A DNA stretch of 64,000 bases from Paenibacillus cymbidii (GCF_004764705.1 NZ_SHLX01000028.1:57844-121843); one strand, 5' to 3'; counted from the stretch's first letter, positions 1-9,213 are shown. Notes: a model not told the origin generated them from the letters alone. A program made the numbers and translations.

Positions 1-1118
1 GTCAAATTCTCATGAATGTACGCCACAGCCTTGAGCACACTTTGGACAATATCCGGCGCATACGACTTCTGCAGCATCCCGATCAGTTTCTTCCGAATGT
101 CCGTTAGCCAGTCCAGCCAGTCTGCCCAATGACGGAATGACTGTATCGATTCATGCGAATCGAGGAACTCGAGCGATACGATACGCGTCCAATCCCTCAT
201 GGCGGCGTAGAAGATGCTTACCAATTGTGTCGCGGCAGGCTTCAGCCGCTCGATCTCGGAAACCAGTCGAGTGAAATCGCCGTCATTGATCGCCCACTCC
301 AGGGACGAACAACGCTTCTGTATGACCAGCAGTTCCTCATTGCTGCACGCCGCCTTGGGCTTTTGATTCCACTTTGCGGCAGGCAATTCATACTGGACGC
401 ATCCCCGCTCGTATTCGTAAAAAAACGTTTGCTCCTTATAGTCTCGAAGTTTGCCGCGCAGCACCGTTCTGTCTGCCCCGGCCAGGTCCGTGACGTGAAA
501 CACCGTCCAGTCGTCCAGGCCGCGAGCCTTCACCACATTCGCTGCCTCGCGGCCTTCCGACTCCCCTTCAACCCACCACAACCCCGATCCCAGATCTTCA
601 AGGGCATGTGTTGGCATATGGCCGCGCCATAGCTCCAAATCGGGATCGGCATGAAGCGCAACCAGCACATAGGCTTCGTTGCTGCTGACAGCCCCGCTCT
701 GGATCGTGTGATCGCCAATATGCACATTCTGATTCATGTCGTTCCGGATTCGCTTCACAATGCGCTCGAGCACTTGTTCGACCTTCTCTATTTCCAGCTG
801 CACCTTGGCGATATAATCAATGGCGCCGATTCGCAACGCTTCCTGGATCAGCTCAAATTCCTGATGGAAGGTCAGAACCACGATCCAGACATGGGGGTAC
901 AAGGCCCGCGTCTTGCGCATCAACTCGATCCCCGACATAACGGGCATGGTCAGATCGGTTATCAGCAAGTCGACGTGATGGGTGTTCATAAATTCAAGCG
1001 CACTCACGCCATGATTAGCCTCGCCCACGATCTCCATGTCGTAATCGGCCCACGGCATCGTGTGAATCAACCCTTTTCTCACCAGCTTGTCATCATCGAC
1101 GATCAATACTTTCAGCAT
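1..1118 (-). CDS. YesN-type response regulator, 3' end cut off by the window edge
   Basis: Cytoplasmic two-component response regulator. It reads from an ATG at 1118 and stays open to the window edge, about 372 codons. Residues 1-120 are a receiver domain: acidic pocket DDD at 8-10, phospho-acceptor D55 in LLITDLTMP, and a conserved T/K region after it. The middle, about 150-340, is the poorly conserved linker of YesN proteins. The visible end reads AVAYIHENL, typical of the start of an AraC-type helix-turn-helix domain, so the DNA-binding part lies left of the window. The ATG follows the stop of the histidine kinase gene after two bases, so the two are co-transcribed and surely partners. Likely target: the sugar genes nearby. 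Sure of family, not of ligand. Confidence 0.9.
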   Translation of the reverse strand, partial: MLKVLIVDDDKLVRKGLIHTMPWADYDMEIVGEANHGVSALEFMNTHHVDLLITDLTMPVMSGIELMRKTRALYPHVWIVVLTFHQEFELIQEALRIGAIDYIAKVQLEIEKVEQVLERIVKRIRNDMNQNVHIGDHTIQSGAVSSNEAYVLVALHADPDLELWRGHMPTHALEDLGSGLWWVEGESEGREAANVVKARGLDDWTVFHVTDLAGADRTVLRGKLRDYKEQTFFYEYERGCVQYELPAAKWNQKPKAACSNEELLVIQKRCSSLEWAINDGDFTRLVSEIERLKPAATQLVSIFYAAMRDWTRIVSLEFLDSHESIQSFRHWADWLDWLTDIRKKLIGMLQKSYAPDIVQSVLKAVAYIHENL

Positions 1119-1120
1119 AT

Positions 1121-2863
1121 TCAATCCCTCTCGAAAGGAATAAATAGTCGCATCGACGTTCCCCTGTCAAGCGCGCTTTGAATATCCAGCTTCGCCCGTT
1201 CCCCGTATTGCATTTTGATCATGCGGAATACGTACCTGATCCCGATGCCGAGTCCCACTTTGCGCTGCTTTCCGGGTTCATGGAGGAGCGAATATACTTC
1301 TTCTTCCGACATCCCTCTTCCATTGTCGATTACTTCAATCAGGATAAACTTGTCTTCCGTCAGATCAGCCTTCACTTCGATTGTGCCGTCGTCGCCGATG
1401 CCGTGGTACAAGGCGTTCTCTACCAACGGCTGCAAGACGAAGCGGGGAATCTTGACCTCAAGCAGCTTGTCATCGATTTGAATATTCACGTCGAAGACGA
1501 AGTCGTAACGAATCTGCTGCAAGGTGCAGTAGTCCCGCAGCGCCTCGATTTCTTCGCGGATGGTCACCGTCCCTCCGCCCATATTGTAATACAGGATCTT
1601 GTTCAGCGTGGATATTAGCCGATCGATTTCGGTCTGGTGGTTTAATCGGGCAACCCAACGAATCGTATCGAGCGTATTATGGATAAAATGCGGATTAATT
1701 TGCAACAGCAATCGTTCCACTTCGAATTGCGCTTTCAGCTTCTCGACTTGCTCCTTCTCGACCAGCAGCTCCCAGATCGTGCTGCGCATCTGCTGGAACT
1801 TCTGCACCAAATAATCGAATTCCGCAATCTGCGGAAGCTTCAAGGGCGAATGGAAATCGCTGTGCTTCAAGCTGACGATATGCTCGCTGAACCCGGTGAT
1901 AGAACGATACAGGCTTCTCCATAACACCCAGGCGAGCAACATGGCAATACAGAATGACAAGATCACAATGAGCGTATATCGCCCGATCCATGTATTTCTT
2001 TCATCATTGTAGATCGATTTCGGAATGACGAGCGCCAGCTTCCACCCTAGGCTCGTCCCTTCCTGGAAGATGTAGTTGCTGCCGATTCCATGAAAACTTC
2101 TGCCCGGTTCCGGATTCCAATAGGCGATACCCAGCGGGAAATCATGTTCCGATTCGCTGTATACGATTTTGTTCTGGTCGTCGATGATCACGAAAGCCGC
2201 ATTCATGTTGGGTCGGGACTGTTCGAATATCGTATCGACGATATTCTGACCCGACTCCACATAAATATGTAGATAGTGATTTTTAAAACTGGGCAGAAAA
2301 ATTTTGCGGTCAATGGAAAGTACCTGCGAGCTGGATTGGGGAACTGCCGAAAGATGAGGTCCCTGGTAGGAGAACCAGCCCTCTTTTTTCAGCAATGGGA
2401 ATTGAAGCGGATTGAAGTCTGCCTTGGCCTGCGCCTGTGAAATTGCCGCCTGATTCGTATCCGAAAAATAATACTCGGTAAACCCGACGTTCGGATTCAT
2501 ATACCTCGTCAGTTCCATATTCGTACGAATACTGGTTTCCAATTGATACTTTTCATAGTAGTCGGTCGAAGTCAAGTATTGCTCCAGCTTGACGTTGATT
2601 CCGCCTTCGAACGACAATTGCTGGGCGACGCGTTCCAAACTGTTCATCTCGTTATCGAGCGAAAAAACCATTTGTTGCAAATTGCTCTGGATGCCGCCTT
2701 GAATCTTATTCTCGAATATGGAGAGGATGGAGAAATACGTAATGATAAAGATAAAGGCAAGCGGAACGATCAAATTCAACAGCAAGACAACAATCATACG
2801 GCTTTTTAAGGTGTAAAGGAAAAGGGGGCGTTTCCTCGTATTCGAGTCTGTAAATCGCCTCAT
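1121..2863 (-). CDS. YesM-type sensor histidine kinase
   Basis: Membrane sensor kinase of the YesM/LytS class (His_kinase family plus HATPase_c). An in-frame GTG lies 12 bases upstream at 2875, but the ATG at 2863 sits better behind AAGGGTGG. Numbering from the GTG: a transmembrane helix at about 25-52, an extracellular sensor region at about 55-298, a second helix at 301-320, a HAMP-like linker, then the phospho-acceptor motif INPHFIHN with H396. The ATP-binding domain shows an N box near VENALYHGIG and glycine motifs DNGRGMS and GLGIGIRYV. It phosphorylates the regulator encoded just downstream. The sensed compound is probably a sugar or a sugar-bound lipoprotein; the sequence does not say which. 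Confidence 0.92.
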   Translation of the reverse strand: MRRFTDSNTRKRPLFLYTLKSRMIVVLLLNLIVPLAFIFIITYFSILSIFENKIQGGIQSNLQQMVFSLDNEMNSLERVAQQLSFEGGINVKLEQYLTSTDYYEKYQLETSIRTNMELTRYMNPNVGFTEYYFSDTNQAAISQAQAKADFNPLQFPLLKKEGWFSYQGPHLSAVPQSSSQVLSIDRKIFLPSFKNHYLHIYVESGQNIVDTIFEQSRPNMNAAFVIIDDQNKIVYSESEHDFPLGIAYWNPEPGRSFHGIGSNYIFQEGTSLGWKLALVIPKSIYNDERNTWIGRYTLIVILSFCIAMLLAWVLWRSLYRSITGFSEHIVSLKHSDFHSPLKLPQIAEFDYLVQKFQQMRSTIWELLVEKEQVEKLKAQFEVERLLLQINPHFIHNTLDTIRWVARLNHQTEIDRLISTLNKILYYNMGGGTVTIREEIEALRDYCTLQQIRYDFVFDVNIQIDDKLLEVKIPRFVLQPLVENALYHGIGDDGTIEVKADLTEDKFILIEVIDNGRGMSEEEVYSLLHEPGKQRKVGLGIGIRYVFRMIKMQYGERAKLDIQSALDRGTSMRLFIPFERD

Positions 2864-2949
2864 GATCAAGACCACCCTTTTTTTTTCACCATAATAGCAC
2901 AGAATGGCAGTTGGGATGAAGGACCACCATTCCCCATCTATCCAATCAT

Positions 2950-3720
2950 TCAGAATGGTAAATCGTTGATATTGTCGGTTTCGATCCGATACGTCCGTTC
3001 ATCGACTATCGTTACATGCGGGCGGCTCTTCAGCTCTTCGCTCAACGGAGTATAATGTCTGGCCTCGAATTGATAAGGTGGCTGGATAGCGTTGAACGGA
3101 GGGATTGCCCCGATGCTTCGCCCCGCAACAACCGCGGCCTCCTTGATCCGGCGGCACGCTTCCTGCGAATCGAGATGTTTGGCGCTTTCCAGCCCCGTGC
3201 CGAACTTGGTCACGGCCGTCACGATTTCCGGCACGAACATTTGCGCCTCAAGAGCCGCCTTATCGTCCCCCGCAAGGAAAATCGTCGGAACCGCTTCGTT
3301 GCCCGCCTTAAGCGCAATGGCGCCGAATTCCCCGATAAATACACCATTCAACCGATAATATAAAACCGTTCGCGAATTGAAGGTATGGTTCAAGGGGGCG
3401 TTAATGGTTCCCGCCATCGCGTGTTGGCCCACAAACAGAAGCGCACGGTAACTGCCCAACTGTTGAAACAGCTGAATGACGTTACGATGATAATGGCAAT
3501 CGATCAAATCCTCCGGGAGCAAGCCACCCGTGCCGTGACCGTCCAATACATCAATGACGGCATCGGGATATACGGTGCGAAGCCCTTCGACACAGGCATT
3601 GGTTTCCCGCGCCAATTGTTTCATCGACGGCCCCTTCATGGCGATATCCGTCGTCCTCGTCTGGGCGAAGTTGTCAGTCCCGGCTACGCCTTCCAAGTCG
3701 GTTATAATCAGAAATTTCAT
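2950..3720 (-). CDS. M55 family peptidase (DppA-like D-aminopeptidase)
   Basis: Zinc peptidase of family M55, whose best-known member, Bacillus DppA, cleaves D-alanyl dipeptides. The N-terminus shows the metal-binding DLEGVAG motif, followed by DGHGTGG and GQHAMAG, the usual three conserved blocks in the right order. Length, about 256 residues, is normal. No signal peptide, so cytoplasmic. The ATG at 3720 is preferred over the in-frame GTG at 3729 because a purine-rich site lies before it. The gene lies behind the histidine kinase in opposite transcriptional order and is divergent from the sialidase-fold gene, with about 215 bases between them for promoters. Role in a sugar locus is unclear; it could release D-amino acids or trim amide-linked substituents. 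Confidence 0.85.
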   Translation of the reverse strand: MKFLIITDLEGVAGTDNFAQTRTTDIAMKGPSMKQLARETNACVEGLRTVYPDAVIDVLDGHGTGGLLPEDLIDCHYHRNVIQLFQQLGSYRALLFVGQHAMAGTINAPLNHTFNSRTVLYYRLNGVFIGEFGAIALKAGNEAVPTIFLAGDDKAALEAQMFVPEIVTAVTKFGTGLESAKHLDSQEACRRIKEAAVVAGRSIGAIPPFNAIQPPYQFEARHYTPLSEELKSRPHVTIVDERTYRIETDNINDLPF

Positions 3721-3935
3721 GTTCCCCACTCGCTCTCTGCATGGATTCTACCTTCTATTATAACCCCGCGCGAACCGTATCTTGGGGTCAATATCGTCTT
3801 GAATAAAGAACACAATTGTACAGGATCGCGCAGGAGACGGATATTCGTTTCCTATTCGCAGGACGATTATGCCCTATGCGCCGCACGCTTCTATGTTATG
3901 ATTCAACGTAATGTTCATGAAAAGGAGTGTCCGCC

Positions 3936-5690
3936 ATGGCCTGGTACCTCAAGCAGATGGAACAATTGCTCAGTTCCCAAGACATCCGCATGCTGAAACA
4001 AATTTACGAGCCCAAGGTAGTCGCCATCCCGCCGGGAGATGCGCGCCGCAGTCTGTGTGTGATGCCTGACGGAGAAATTCGCTACTACGGAGAGGTAGAA
4101 AAAAAATATGCAGCCGATGATGGGGTCGTTGTGTACGCTGCTTCCCGTGATTGCGGACTTTCCTGGAAGTTGTATTACGCGGAACACAACGATGTCCTTG
4201 GCGCTTCGGTTCGCAGTCCGTATTCGGGCAAATATTTTACCATCCGCAGCTCGTTTAAAGAAGAGAACAAGGGAACCTATTTGTATAGTTCGTCAATTGG
4301 ACCATCCGATCCTGCGCCGACCGTAAAGAAGCTTTCGGATACTCCATATTGGGATATTTTCCAGCCGATTGCAGTCAGCACACGACCGAACCGCTGGATT
4401 TGCACCATGCACAAGAAACTGAACAGCGCCCAGCCGTTCGTGATGATTTCGGATGATGACGGCGAAAACTGGCGCGAAGTTTACGTCAATGCCACTCCTC
4501 TGCACGAACCTGTATGGCCCCATCTTGATGTCCGTTGGCAGAATACCGGCCAGGAGCCCCACGTCACCGAATTGCCGGACGGCCGTCTGATGCTGCTGGT
4601 GAGAACCTCCCTCGACTACTTGTATGTGTATTATTCCGAAGACGGCGGCGACAGTTGGACAGATGGCGAGCCTTCCATCTTTCATTGCACATTGACCACT
4701 CCCTTCTTATTGAAGTTGTCAGATAGGCGCAACATGCTTTTCTGGTGCAACACGCAGCCGTTGCCCGAGATGAATCACGCCAAACAATGGCCGCCGCTCG
4801 ATCCGAGGACAGCAATAGGCAGGGGCGAGGATGCCTTTACCAACCGGGATGCCAACCATGTGGCGATTTCTTCGGATGGCAGCAACTGGACGGGATTCCG
4901 CGAGCTGTTCTTAAGCAGTTTGCGCAATGATGCCGATTATCGGACCAAGGGCGGCGGCATCAGCGCCAACGACAAGAGCGTCCATCAATTTCAAGCGTTG
5001 GAGCTGCCGTTTGGCAAAATTCTTGTCGCGTTCGGCCAGCATGAGGTTTCGCGCAAGATGGTTATTTTCGATATCGACTGGCTGTACGAAACGTCCCGTT
5101 CCGAAGACTTCCAGACCGGGTTGGCCAACGTCAGCACACATCTGTTTGTGAAAAGCATCTCGGGGGGAGTGACCCCGGGTTATACCGGACACTGTTCCTG
5201 GAATCGCGTCAGCGGAGCGCTGCTCGCCCCCGACCCGGATGCCACTTACGGCGAAGCCTTGCAATTATGCCGTGTGCGCGATCCCAGACTGCTCAGCGAA
5301 ACGCAAGGCGTCGTCTGGAACTTCCCCGCGGCGAAGAAAGGCGAGCTGTCGGTCGAGATTCGTGTTGCCGGTTCGGGGGTAAGGCTTTCGTTGACCGATC
5401 ACTGGTACAATCCCGGCGACGTCACCACAAGGGAGCTTTCCCATTACTCTTTCTCATTGACCCGCGAGATTCTGCCCGAAGACGAATGGTGCACCGTCCG
5501 GGTGCGCTACGATTTGACGGATTCAGCTTTTGCCCAAGTATATTTGGCAGACAAGCTGCTGTTTAAGGTTCCGCTTCGCTTCGAGGCGCCGTACGGCCTT
5601 TGTTATGTTCACATACAGAGCCTTGCGGAAAGTGAAGATCCGAAAGGAACGTATATCCGGACATTGAACCACCAACAAATTCTTACTTGA
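3936..5690 (+). CDS. Sialidase-fold (BNR/Asp-box) protein, possible exo-glycosidase
   Basis: Six-bladed beta-propeller protein of about 584 residues. Four Asp-box motifs (S-x-D-x-G-x-x-W) are visible: SRDCGLSW, SDDDGENW, SEDGGDSW and SSDGSNW. The final 180 residues look like a beta-sandwich and could be a lectin-like domain. There is no signal peptide, so it would act inside the cell on imported oligosaccharides. The start is the ATG at 3936, eight bases after AAAGGAG; a GTG at 3927 overlaps that ribosome site and is unlikely. It forms an operon with the oxidoreductase 31 bases downstream. Sialidase-fold enzymes include sialidases and hydrolases of other ulosonic acids; many propellers of this class have no proven activity, so substrate is open. 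Confidence 0.75.
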   Translation: MAWYLKQMEQLLSSQDIRMLKQIYEPKVVAIPPGDARRSLCVMPDGEIRYYGEVEKKYAADDGVVVYAASRDCGLSWKLYYAEHNDVLGASVRSPYSGKYFTIRSSFKEENKGTYLYSSSIGPSDPAPTVKKLSDTPYWDIFQPIAVSTRPNRWICTMHKKLNSAQPFVMISDDDGENWREVYVNATPLHEPVWPHLDVRWQNTGQEPHVTELPDGRLMLLVRTSLDYLYVYYSEDGGDSWTDGEPSIFHCTLTTPFLLKLSDRRNMLFWCNTQPLPEMNHAKQWPPLDPRTAIGRGEDAFTNRDANHVAISSDGSNWTGFRELFLSSLRNDADYRTKGGGISANDKSVHQFQALELPFGKILVAFGQHEVSRKMVIFDIDWLYETSRSEDFQTGLANVSTHLFVKSISGGVTPGYTGHCSWNRVSGALLAPDPDATYGEALQLCRVRDPRLLSETQGVVWNFPAAKKGELSVEIRVAGSGVRLSLTDHWYNPGDVTTRELSHYSFSLTREILPEDEWCTVRVRYDLTDSAFAQVYLADKLLFKVPLRFEAPYGLCYVHIQSLAESEDPKGTYIRTLNHQQILT

Positions 5691-5721
5691 ACGAGTAAAT
5701 TGATACCTGGAGATGCGACGT

Positions 5722-6927
5722 ATGAAACGAAAGATTGCCATCGGTGTCATCGGGCTGGGGAAGCGGGGAATCGGCCTGCTGAAAGGCGTTATTTTGCCCC
5801 GGGAAGATGTGGAGGTCGTTGCGGTTTGCGATCTGTACGAGGACAGACGCGAACGGGCTTCTGCGTTGGTTGAAACCGCAACCGGACACAGACCGGCTGC
5901 TGTGAACAATTATGCCGAGTTGCTGATGATGACGAACATCGACGCGGTGATCGTCACTGCATCGTGGACGGAGCATTTGTCCATTGCCATCGCTGCCATG
6001 AACGCCGGCAAATATGTGGCAAGCGAGGTGGGCGGCGCTTATTCTGTTCAGGAATGCTGGCAGTTGATCGAAGCCTACGAACGAACCAAGTCGCCTTGCA
6101 TGCTCATGGAAAATTGCTGTTACGGCCGAGACGAATTGATGGTGCTGAACATGGTGCGGCAAGGCGTATTCGGCGAAATTGTCCATTGTTCGGGTGGATA
6201 TCTTCACGACTTGCGCAACGAGATCTCGGGCGGCCATGTGAACAGGCACTATCGGCTGGATCAATATATCCATCGCAATTGCGAAAATTATCCGACGCAC
6301 GAGCTTGGTCCGATCGCGCAAGTGCTCGACATCAATCGCGGCAATCGGTTGCTGTCCCTCGTATCCGTCGCTTCCAAGGCCAAAGGCATGCAAGAGTATG
6401 TCCAGCGCGACAATAGCACAAATCCCGAATTGGCGGGCGTCGATTTCATGCAAGGCGATATTGTGACCACCACAATCAAGTGTGCCCGAGGCGAGACGAT
6501 TGTGATTACGCTTGACACGACGTTGCCGCGTTATTATTCCCGGGGCTTCACCGTAAGAGGCACGAAAGGCATGTACACCGAAGACAATCACTCGATATTT
6601 ATCGATGGACGGCACGATCAGGATCATGGCGACTGGCGCCGTCAATGGGGGAATGCGGATACATTCCGGGAGCAATACGACCATCCCGTCTGGAAGAACT
6701 ATCTCGCGGAAGGCATCAAGGGTGGACACGGCGGCATGGATTGGCTCGTCTTCAACGACTTCTTTCAAAGTGTCAGGCAAGGAACGTTGCCGCCGATTGA
6801 CGTATATGACACGGCCGCCTGGATGAGTATTTCCGCCTTATCCGAAGATTCGATCGCGCTGGGCGGACAGCCTGTTGCCATCCCTGATTTTACGAACGGA
6901 AAGTGGATTTCGCGGAGAGCGAAATAA
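5722..6927 (+). CDS. Gfo/Idh/MocA family oxidoreductase
   Basis: NAD(P)-dependent sugar dehydrogenase of the glucose-fructose oxidoreductase family. The N-terminal Rossmann fold has GVIGLGKRG at the dinucleotide site and AVCDLYED at the end of beta-2. The middle part shows a family-typical segment that replaces EKP with SEVGGAYS, a known variant in glycoside-modifying members. The ATG at 5713 touches GGAG directly, so the in-frame ATG at 5722, nine bases from that site, is taken as start. It lies 31 bases after the sialidase-fold gene and ends at a strong hairpin at 6948. Such pairs often oxidise and rehydrate the sugar to help glycosidic cleavage or epimerisation. Family call is firm, substrate unknown. 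Confidence 0.88.
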   Translation: MKRKIAIGVIGLGKRGIGLLKGVILPREDVEVVAVCDLYEDRRERASALVETATGHRPAAVNNYAELLMMTNIDAVIVTASWTEHLSIAIAAMNAGKYVASEVGGAYSVQECWQLIEAYERTKSPCMLMENCCYGRDELMVLNMVRQGVFGEIVHCSGGYLHDLRNEISGGHVNRHYRLDQYIHRNCENYPTHELGPIAQVLDINRGNRLLSLVSVASKAKGMQEYVQRDNSTNPELAGVDFMQGDIVTTTIKCARGETIVITLDTTLPRYYSRGFTVRGTKGMYTEDNHSIFIDGRHDQDHGDWRRQWGNADTFREQYDHPVWKNYLAEGIKGGHGGMDWLVFNDFFQSVRQGTLPPIDVYDTAAWMSISALSEDSIALGGQPVAIPDFTNGKWISRRAK

Positions 6928-6947
6928 TCAACGGGGGCTAAGATACC

Positions 6948-6984
6948 TATCAATGGGGTTGCCGCGTGGGCAACCCCATTGATA
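6948..6984. terminator. Bidirectional hairpin between convergent genes
   Basis: A perfect 16-bp stem (6948-6963 with 6969-6984) around a 5-base loop sits between the plus-strand oxidoreductase and the minus-strand gntR stop. No long T run is seen on either side, but placement between two convergent stops makes it the shared terminator. Confidence 0.7.
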
Positions 6985-6996
6985 TACAGGAAACGA

Positions 6997-7707
6997 TTAT
7001 GGCGATAAACGACTCGCGATTTCATAATTCCGCATGGATGACACCAGGTGTCCCCGTACCGTATCTTCCGCCCTTTCGGGATCGCCCGAACGCAGCGCCT
7101 CGATAATTTTCCGGTGATATTGGATGCCTTCTTCGTTGGTGCCATTTACTGTGATCGATTTGGTCATCATGGCCTCCAGCAGGCTGGTCATCGACATGAC
7201 GAAATTCCCAAGCAACGAATTACCGCTAAGTTCCGCAAGCTTGGTATGAAATTGAATGTCGAGGTCCACACGTTTCTTCAGATCGTGCTTAAGCTGTTCC
7301 ATCTCGTCATTAATGAGCGTGAGCGTTTGGATTTCATCATGAGACGCTCGTTCTGCAACAAGACGAGCGGCCATGATTTCCAATGTGACACGAATTTCGA
7401 ACACACTGGTAATATCCATATTGTTCAACAGTATGATTCGATTCAAGGTATTCGTCAGTTCCCGCGGGTCGGGGGTGGAGATGAAGGAGCCTTCTCCATT
7501 TCGCTGAGTAATGAGTCCTCTTGCCTTGAGCAGCATCAGCGCTTCCCGAATAACGGGCCTGCTGACACCGAAGCTGGCCGCAAGAAATTGTTCTGACGGC
7601 AGCTTCTGCTCCAGTTGCGAGGAATCGCTCAATATCATCGTTTCCAGCTTCTCCGCAATCGCTTCGTAAAGATTCGGATGTTTTACATTGAAATCGATCT
7701 CCTGCAT
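6997..7707 (-). CDS. GntR family transcriptional regulator, FadR/FCD type
   Basis: DNA-binding repressor or activator of 236 residues. Residues about 12-80 form the winged helix-turn-helix (motif LPSEQFLAASFGVSRPVIREAL). Residues about 95-225 form an FCD effector domain; the metal-binding aspartate and histidine are seen in DLDIQFHTKLAELSGN and a further histidine follows near HRKIIEALRSGD and RGHL. The ATG at 7707 lies six bases behind GGAGG. It lies 51 bases downstream of the aldolase gene and is probably co-transcribed with it. FCD regulators respond to sugar acids or other carboxylates, fitting the aldolase next door. Likely autoregulated through the palindrome at 7722. Confidence 0.9.
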   Translation of the reverse strand: MQEIDFNVKHPNLYEAIAEKLETMILSDSSQLEQKLPSEQFLAASFGVSRPVIREALMLLKARGLITQRNGEGSFISTPDPRELTNTLNRIILLNNMDITSVFEIRVTLEIMAARLVAERASHDEIQTLTLINDEMEQLKHDLKKRVDLDIQFHTKLAELSGNSLLGNFVMSMTSLLEAMMTKSITVNGTNEEGIQYHRKIIEALRSGDPERAEDTVRGHLVSSMRNYEIASRLSP

Positions 7708-7721
7708 GCATAGCCTCCAAT

Positions 7722-7732
7722 GTTAATTTAAC
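7722..7732. promoter_or_regulatory. Possible GntR operator palindrome
   Basis: GTTAATTTAAC is an 11-base palindrome with a single central base, in the short gap between the aldolase stop and the gntR start. FCD-type GntR regulators bind short palindromes of this kind. A related half, TTGTTAAAC, lies just upstream of the aldolase start near 8555. Inferred only. Confidence 0.35.
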
Positions 7733-7758
7733 CATGTTGTAAGGATAGCAAGTTATCT

Positions 7759-8535
7759 TCAGCCGTCTCGTTGAATACTCCGCAAATGGGAGATGACATG
7801 CCTGGCGCCAACCAGGATATGTTCGTAGTCGGCTCCCGAGGAAATGATCCTCATCCCCTTATCATGCCAATATTTCAATATCGTCTTCTCTGTAGAACCG
7901 GTCGATACGCCGAACGGTTTGCCAGCGGCATTCAGAATGCCGATCGCTTCGTCAATAAGCGCGGAGGTTCGTTCGTCATATATATGGCCTAATTCTCCGA
8001 TCGAACCGGACAGATCATTAGGGCCGAATATGTAGCCGTCGATATGCGGATTCTTAACGATCTGCGGCAAATTCCTGACAGCCGCTTCGCTTTCGATTTG
8101 AATAAACCGGCATAACTCGCGGCTGGCGCGATCCACATATTCCTGCGCATCATCGAGTCCATAGCGGATAGCCCTCCTCGGACCGAATCCGCGTATGCCA
8201 AGCGGCGGATACAGGCATAGCTTCATCACATAATCGGCCTCTTCCGGCGTATTCACCATTGGAAACACCACCCCGTCCGGTCCCATCTCCAGGACCTTCT
8301 TCGTAGCGGTCGGATCCTTGCAGGGGAGACGAACAATGGCCGGAGTGCCTGCCGCCTTGGCGCCCATTAGCAACGAGTGAAGCGTGTGGTAATCGATGGA
8401 AGTATGCTCTGTATCGATCCAGATAAAATCAAAACCGAGATGACCAATGATTTCACTGACACATGGGTCGCTCATGGTGATGTGCGTCCCGGCCAAAGGT
8501 TGTTGCGAAAGTAATTTCTCTCTTAGTTTGTTCAT
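7759..8535 (-). CDS. HpcH/HpaI family aldolase
   Basis: Class II pyruvate aldolase of about 258 residues. Such enzymes cleave 4-hydroxy-2-oxo acids, for example 2-keto-3-deoxy sugar acids, to pyruvate and an aldehyde. Seen in the sequence: WIDTEHTSID near residue 42 (substrate pocket), RLPCKDP (arginine near 70), metal-binding glutamate in FIQIESEAAV and aspartate in YIFGPNDLSGS. No signal peptide; cytoplasmic. The ATG at 8535 follows TGGAGG. First gene of a two-gene operon with the FCD regulator. It would supply the final cleavage step for a 2-keto-3-deoxy acid made from an acidic sugar. Exact substrate not visible. Confidence 0.88.
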   Translation of the reverse strand: MNKLREKLLSQQPLAGTHITMSDPCVSEIIGHLGFDFIWIDTEHTSIDYHTLHSLLMGAKAAGTPAIVRLPCKDPTATKKVLEMGPDGVVFPMVNTPEEADYVMKLCLYPPLGIRGFGPRRAIRYGLDDAQEYVDRASRELCRFIQIESEAAVRNLPQIVKNPHIDGYIFGPNDLSGSIGELGHIYDERTSALIDEAIGILNAAGKPFGVSTGSTEKTILKYWHDKGMRIISSGADYEHILVGARHVISHLRSIQRDG

Positions 8536-8657
8536 GACGGGCCTCCAGTAATTGTTAAACTGATTTTAATATAATTGGGCCAAGGAACCTGAATTATATT
8601 TATTCTGAGTCCATTATAATTCGGATTCGGCACCTTATTAGGCCATAATCGTCCTGA

Positions 8658-8837
8658 ATAGGGGATAGTTTTGTACGAGATTCCCGCTTCATCCGCATCG
8701 ATTCCAGGTATGTTGGACGATTCGAACCGACGGGTACACACATCTTGTTGGTAGCGGAGCCGGCGCTGGCGCTGGTGGGGGGGACGCATTCGGTCCGGTG
8801 CGATGCCGTTCTGGAGACGAACATTATTGCTTACTAA
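8658..8837 (+). pseudogene. Unrecognised 3' gene remnant
   Basis: A 59-codon open frame with coding-like codon use begins right after an in-frame TGA (8655-8657), has no good start or ribosome site, and ends in TAA 10 bases before a terminator hairpin. It contains the stretch VGRFEPTGTHILLVAEPAL. This looks like the last part of a lost gene. I do not recognise the family, and chance cannot be excluded. The rest of 8536-9130 shows no gene. Confidence 0.3.
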
Positions 8838-8847
8838 CAACCAAAAT

Positions 8848-8875
8848 GAGGCTGCCGGCAAATAACGGCAGCCTC
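8848..8875 (+). terminator. Rho-independent terminator-like hairpin
   Basis: A perfect 10-bp GC-rich stem (8848-8857 with 8866-8875) around an 8-base loop, followed by GCTGTTTAT. It directly follows the gene remnant ending at 8837 and supports that a plus-strand gene once ended here. Confidence 0.6.
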
Positions 8876-9140
8876 GCTGTTTATGAGAAAGTTCTCGCTG
8901 AAGACCCGGCCGCCCGAATGTTGCGACAGTGAAATGTTACAGAAGATAACGTGCACTACATGTAAAGGATAGTCGTTCGGGGGAGGTCTGTATTAAGAAA
9001 ACCGCACGACAATTTAGCTTAACCGTTATCCCAATCGTCTCGAATGCTTGCCTAATACTCTCACTAATAACCCAAAGAAGCTTATTGTTGCCTATCGGCA
9101 GTTGTTATACGAATGACCGTACTTTCAAAATCGGATTGGA

Positions 9141-9204
9141 GGCTACCCATTAGTTGAGTAGCCGACCTTCCACACCACCGTATGTACCGTTCGGTATACG
9201 GCGG
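9141..9204 (-). ncRNA. Group II intron domains V and VI
   Basis: Domain V at 9175-9204: an 8-bp lower stem, a two-base bulge (CA), a 4-bp upper stem and a GAAC tetraloop, which is the characteristic domain V shape. Domain VI at 9141-9163 has a GGCTAC/GTAGCC stem with an unpaired A toward the 3' side, the expected branch point. Both lie 3' of the reverse transcriptase on the same strand. Confidence 0.65.
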
Positions 9205-9213
9205 TTCCTAAGT

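Noticed and set aside
5683..6780. 365-codon minus-strand open frame
   Set aside because: It lies wholly opposite the well-supported Gfo/Idh/MocA gene and has no family motif.
8532..8861. 109-codon minus-strand open frame
   Set aside because: It overlaps the aldolase start, the terminator hairpin and the plus-strand remnant; no ribosome site.
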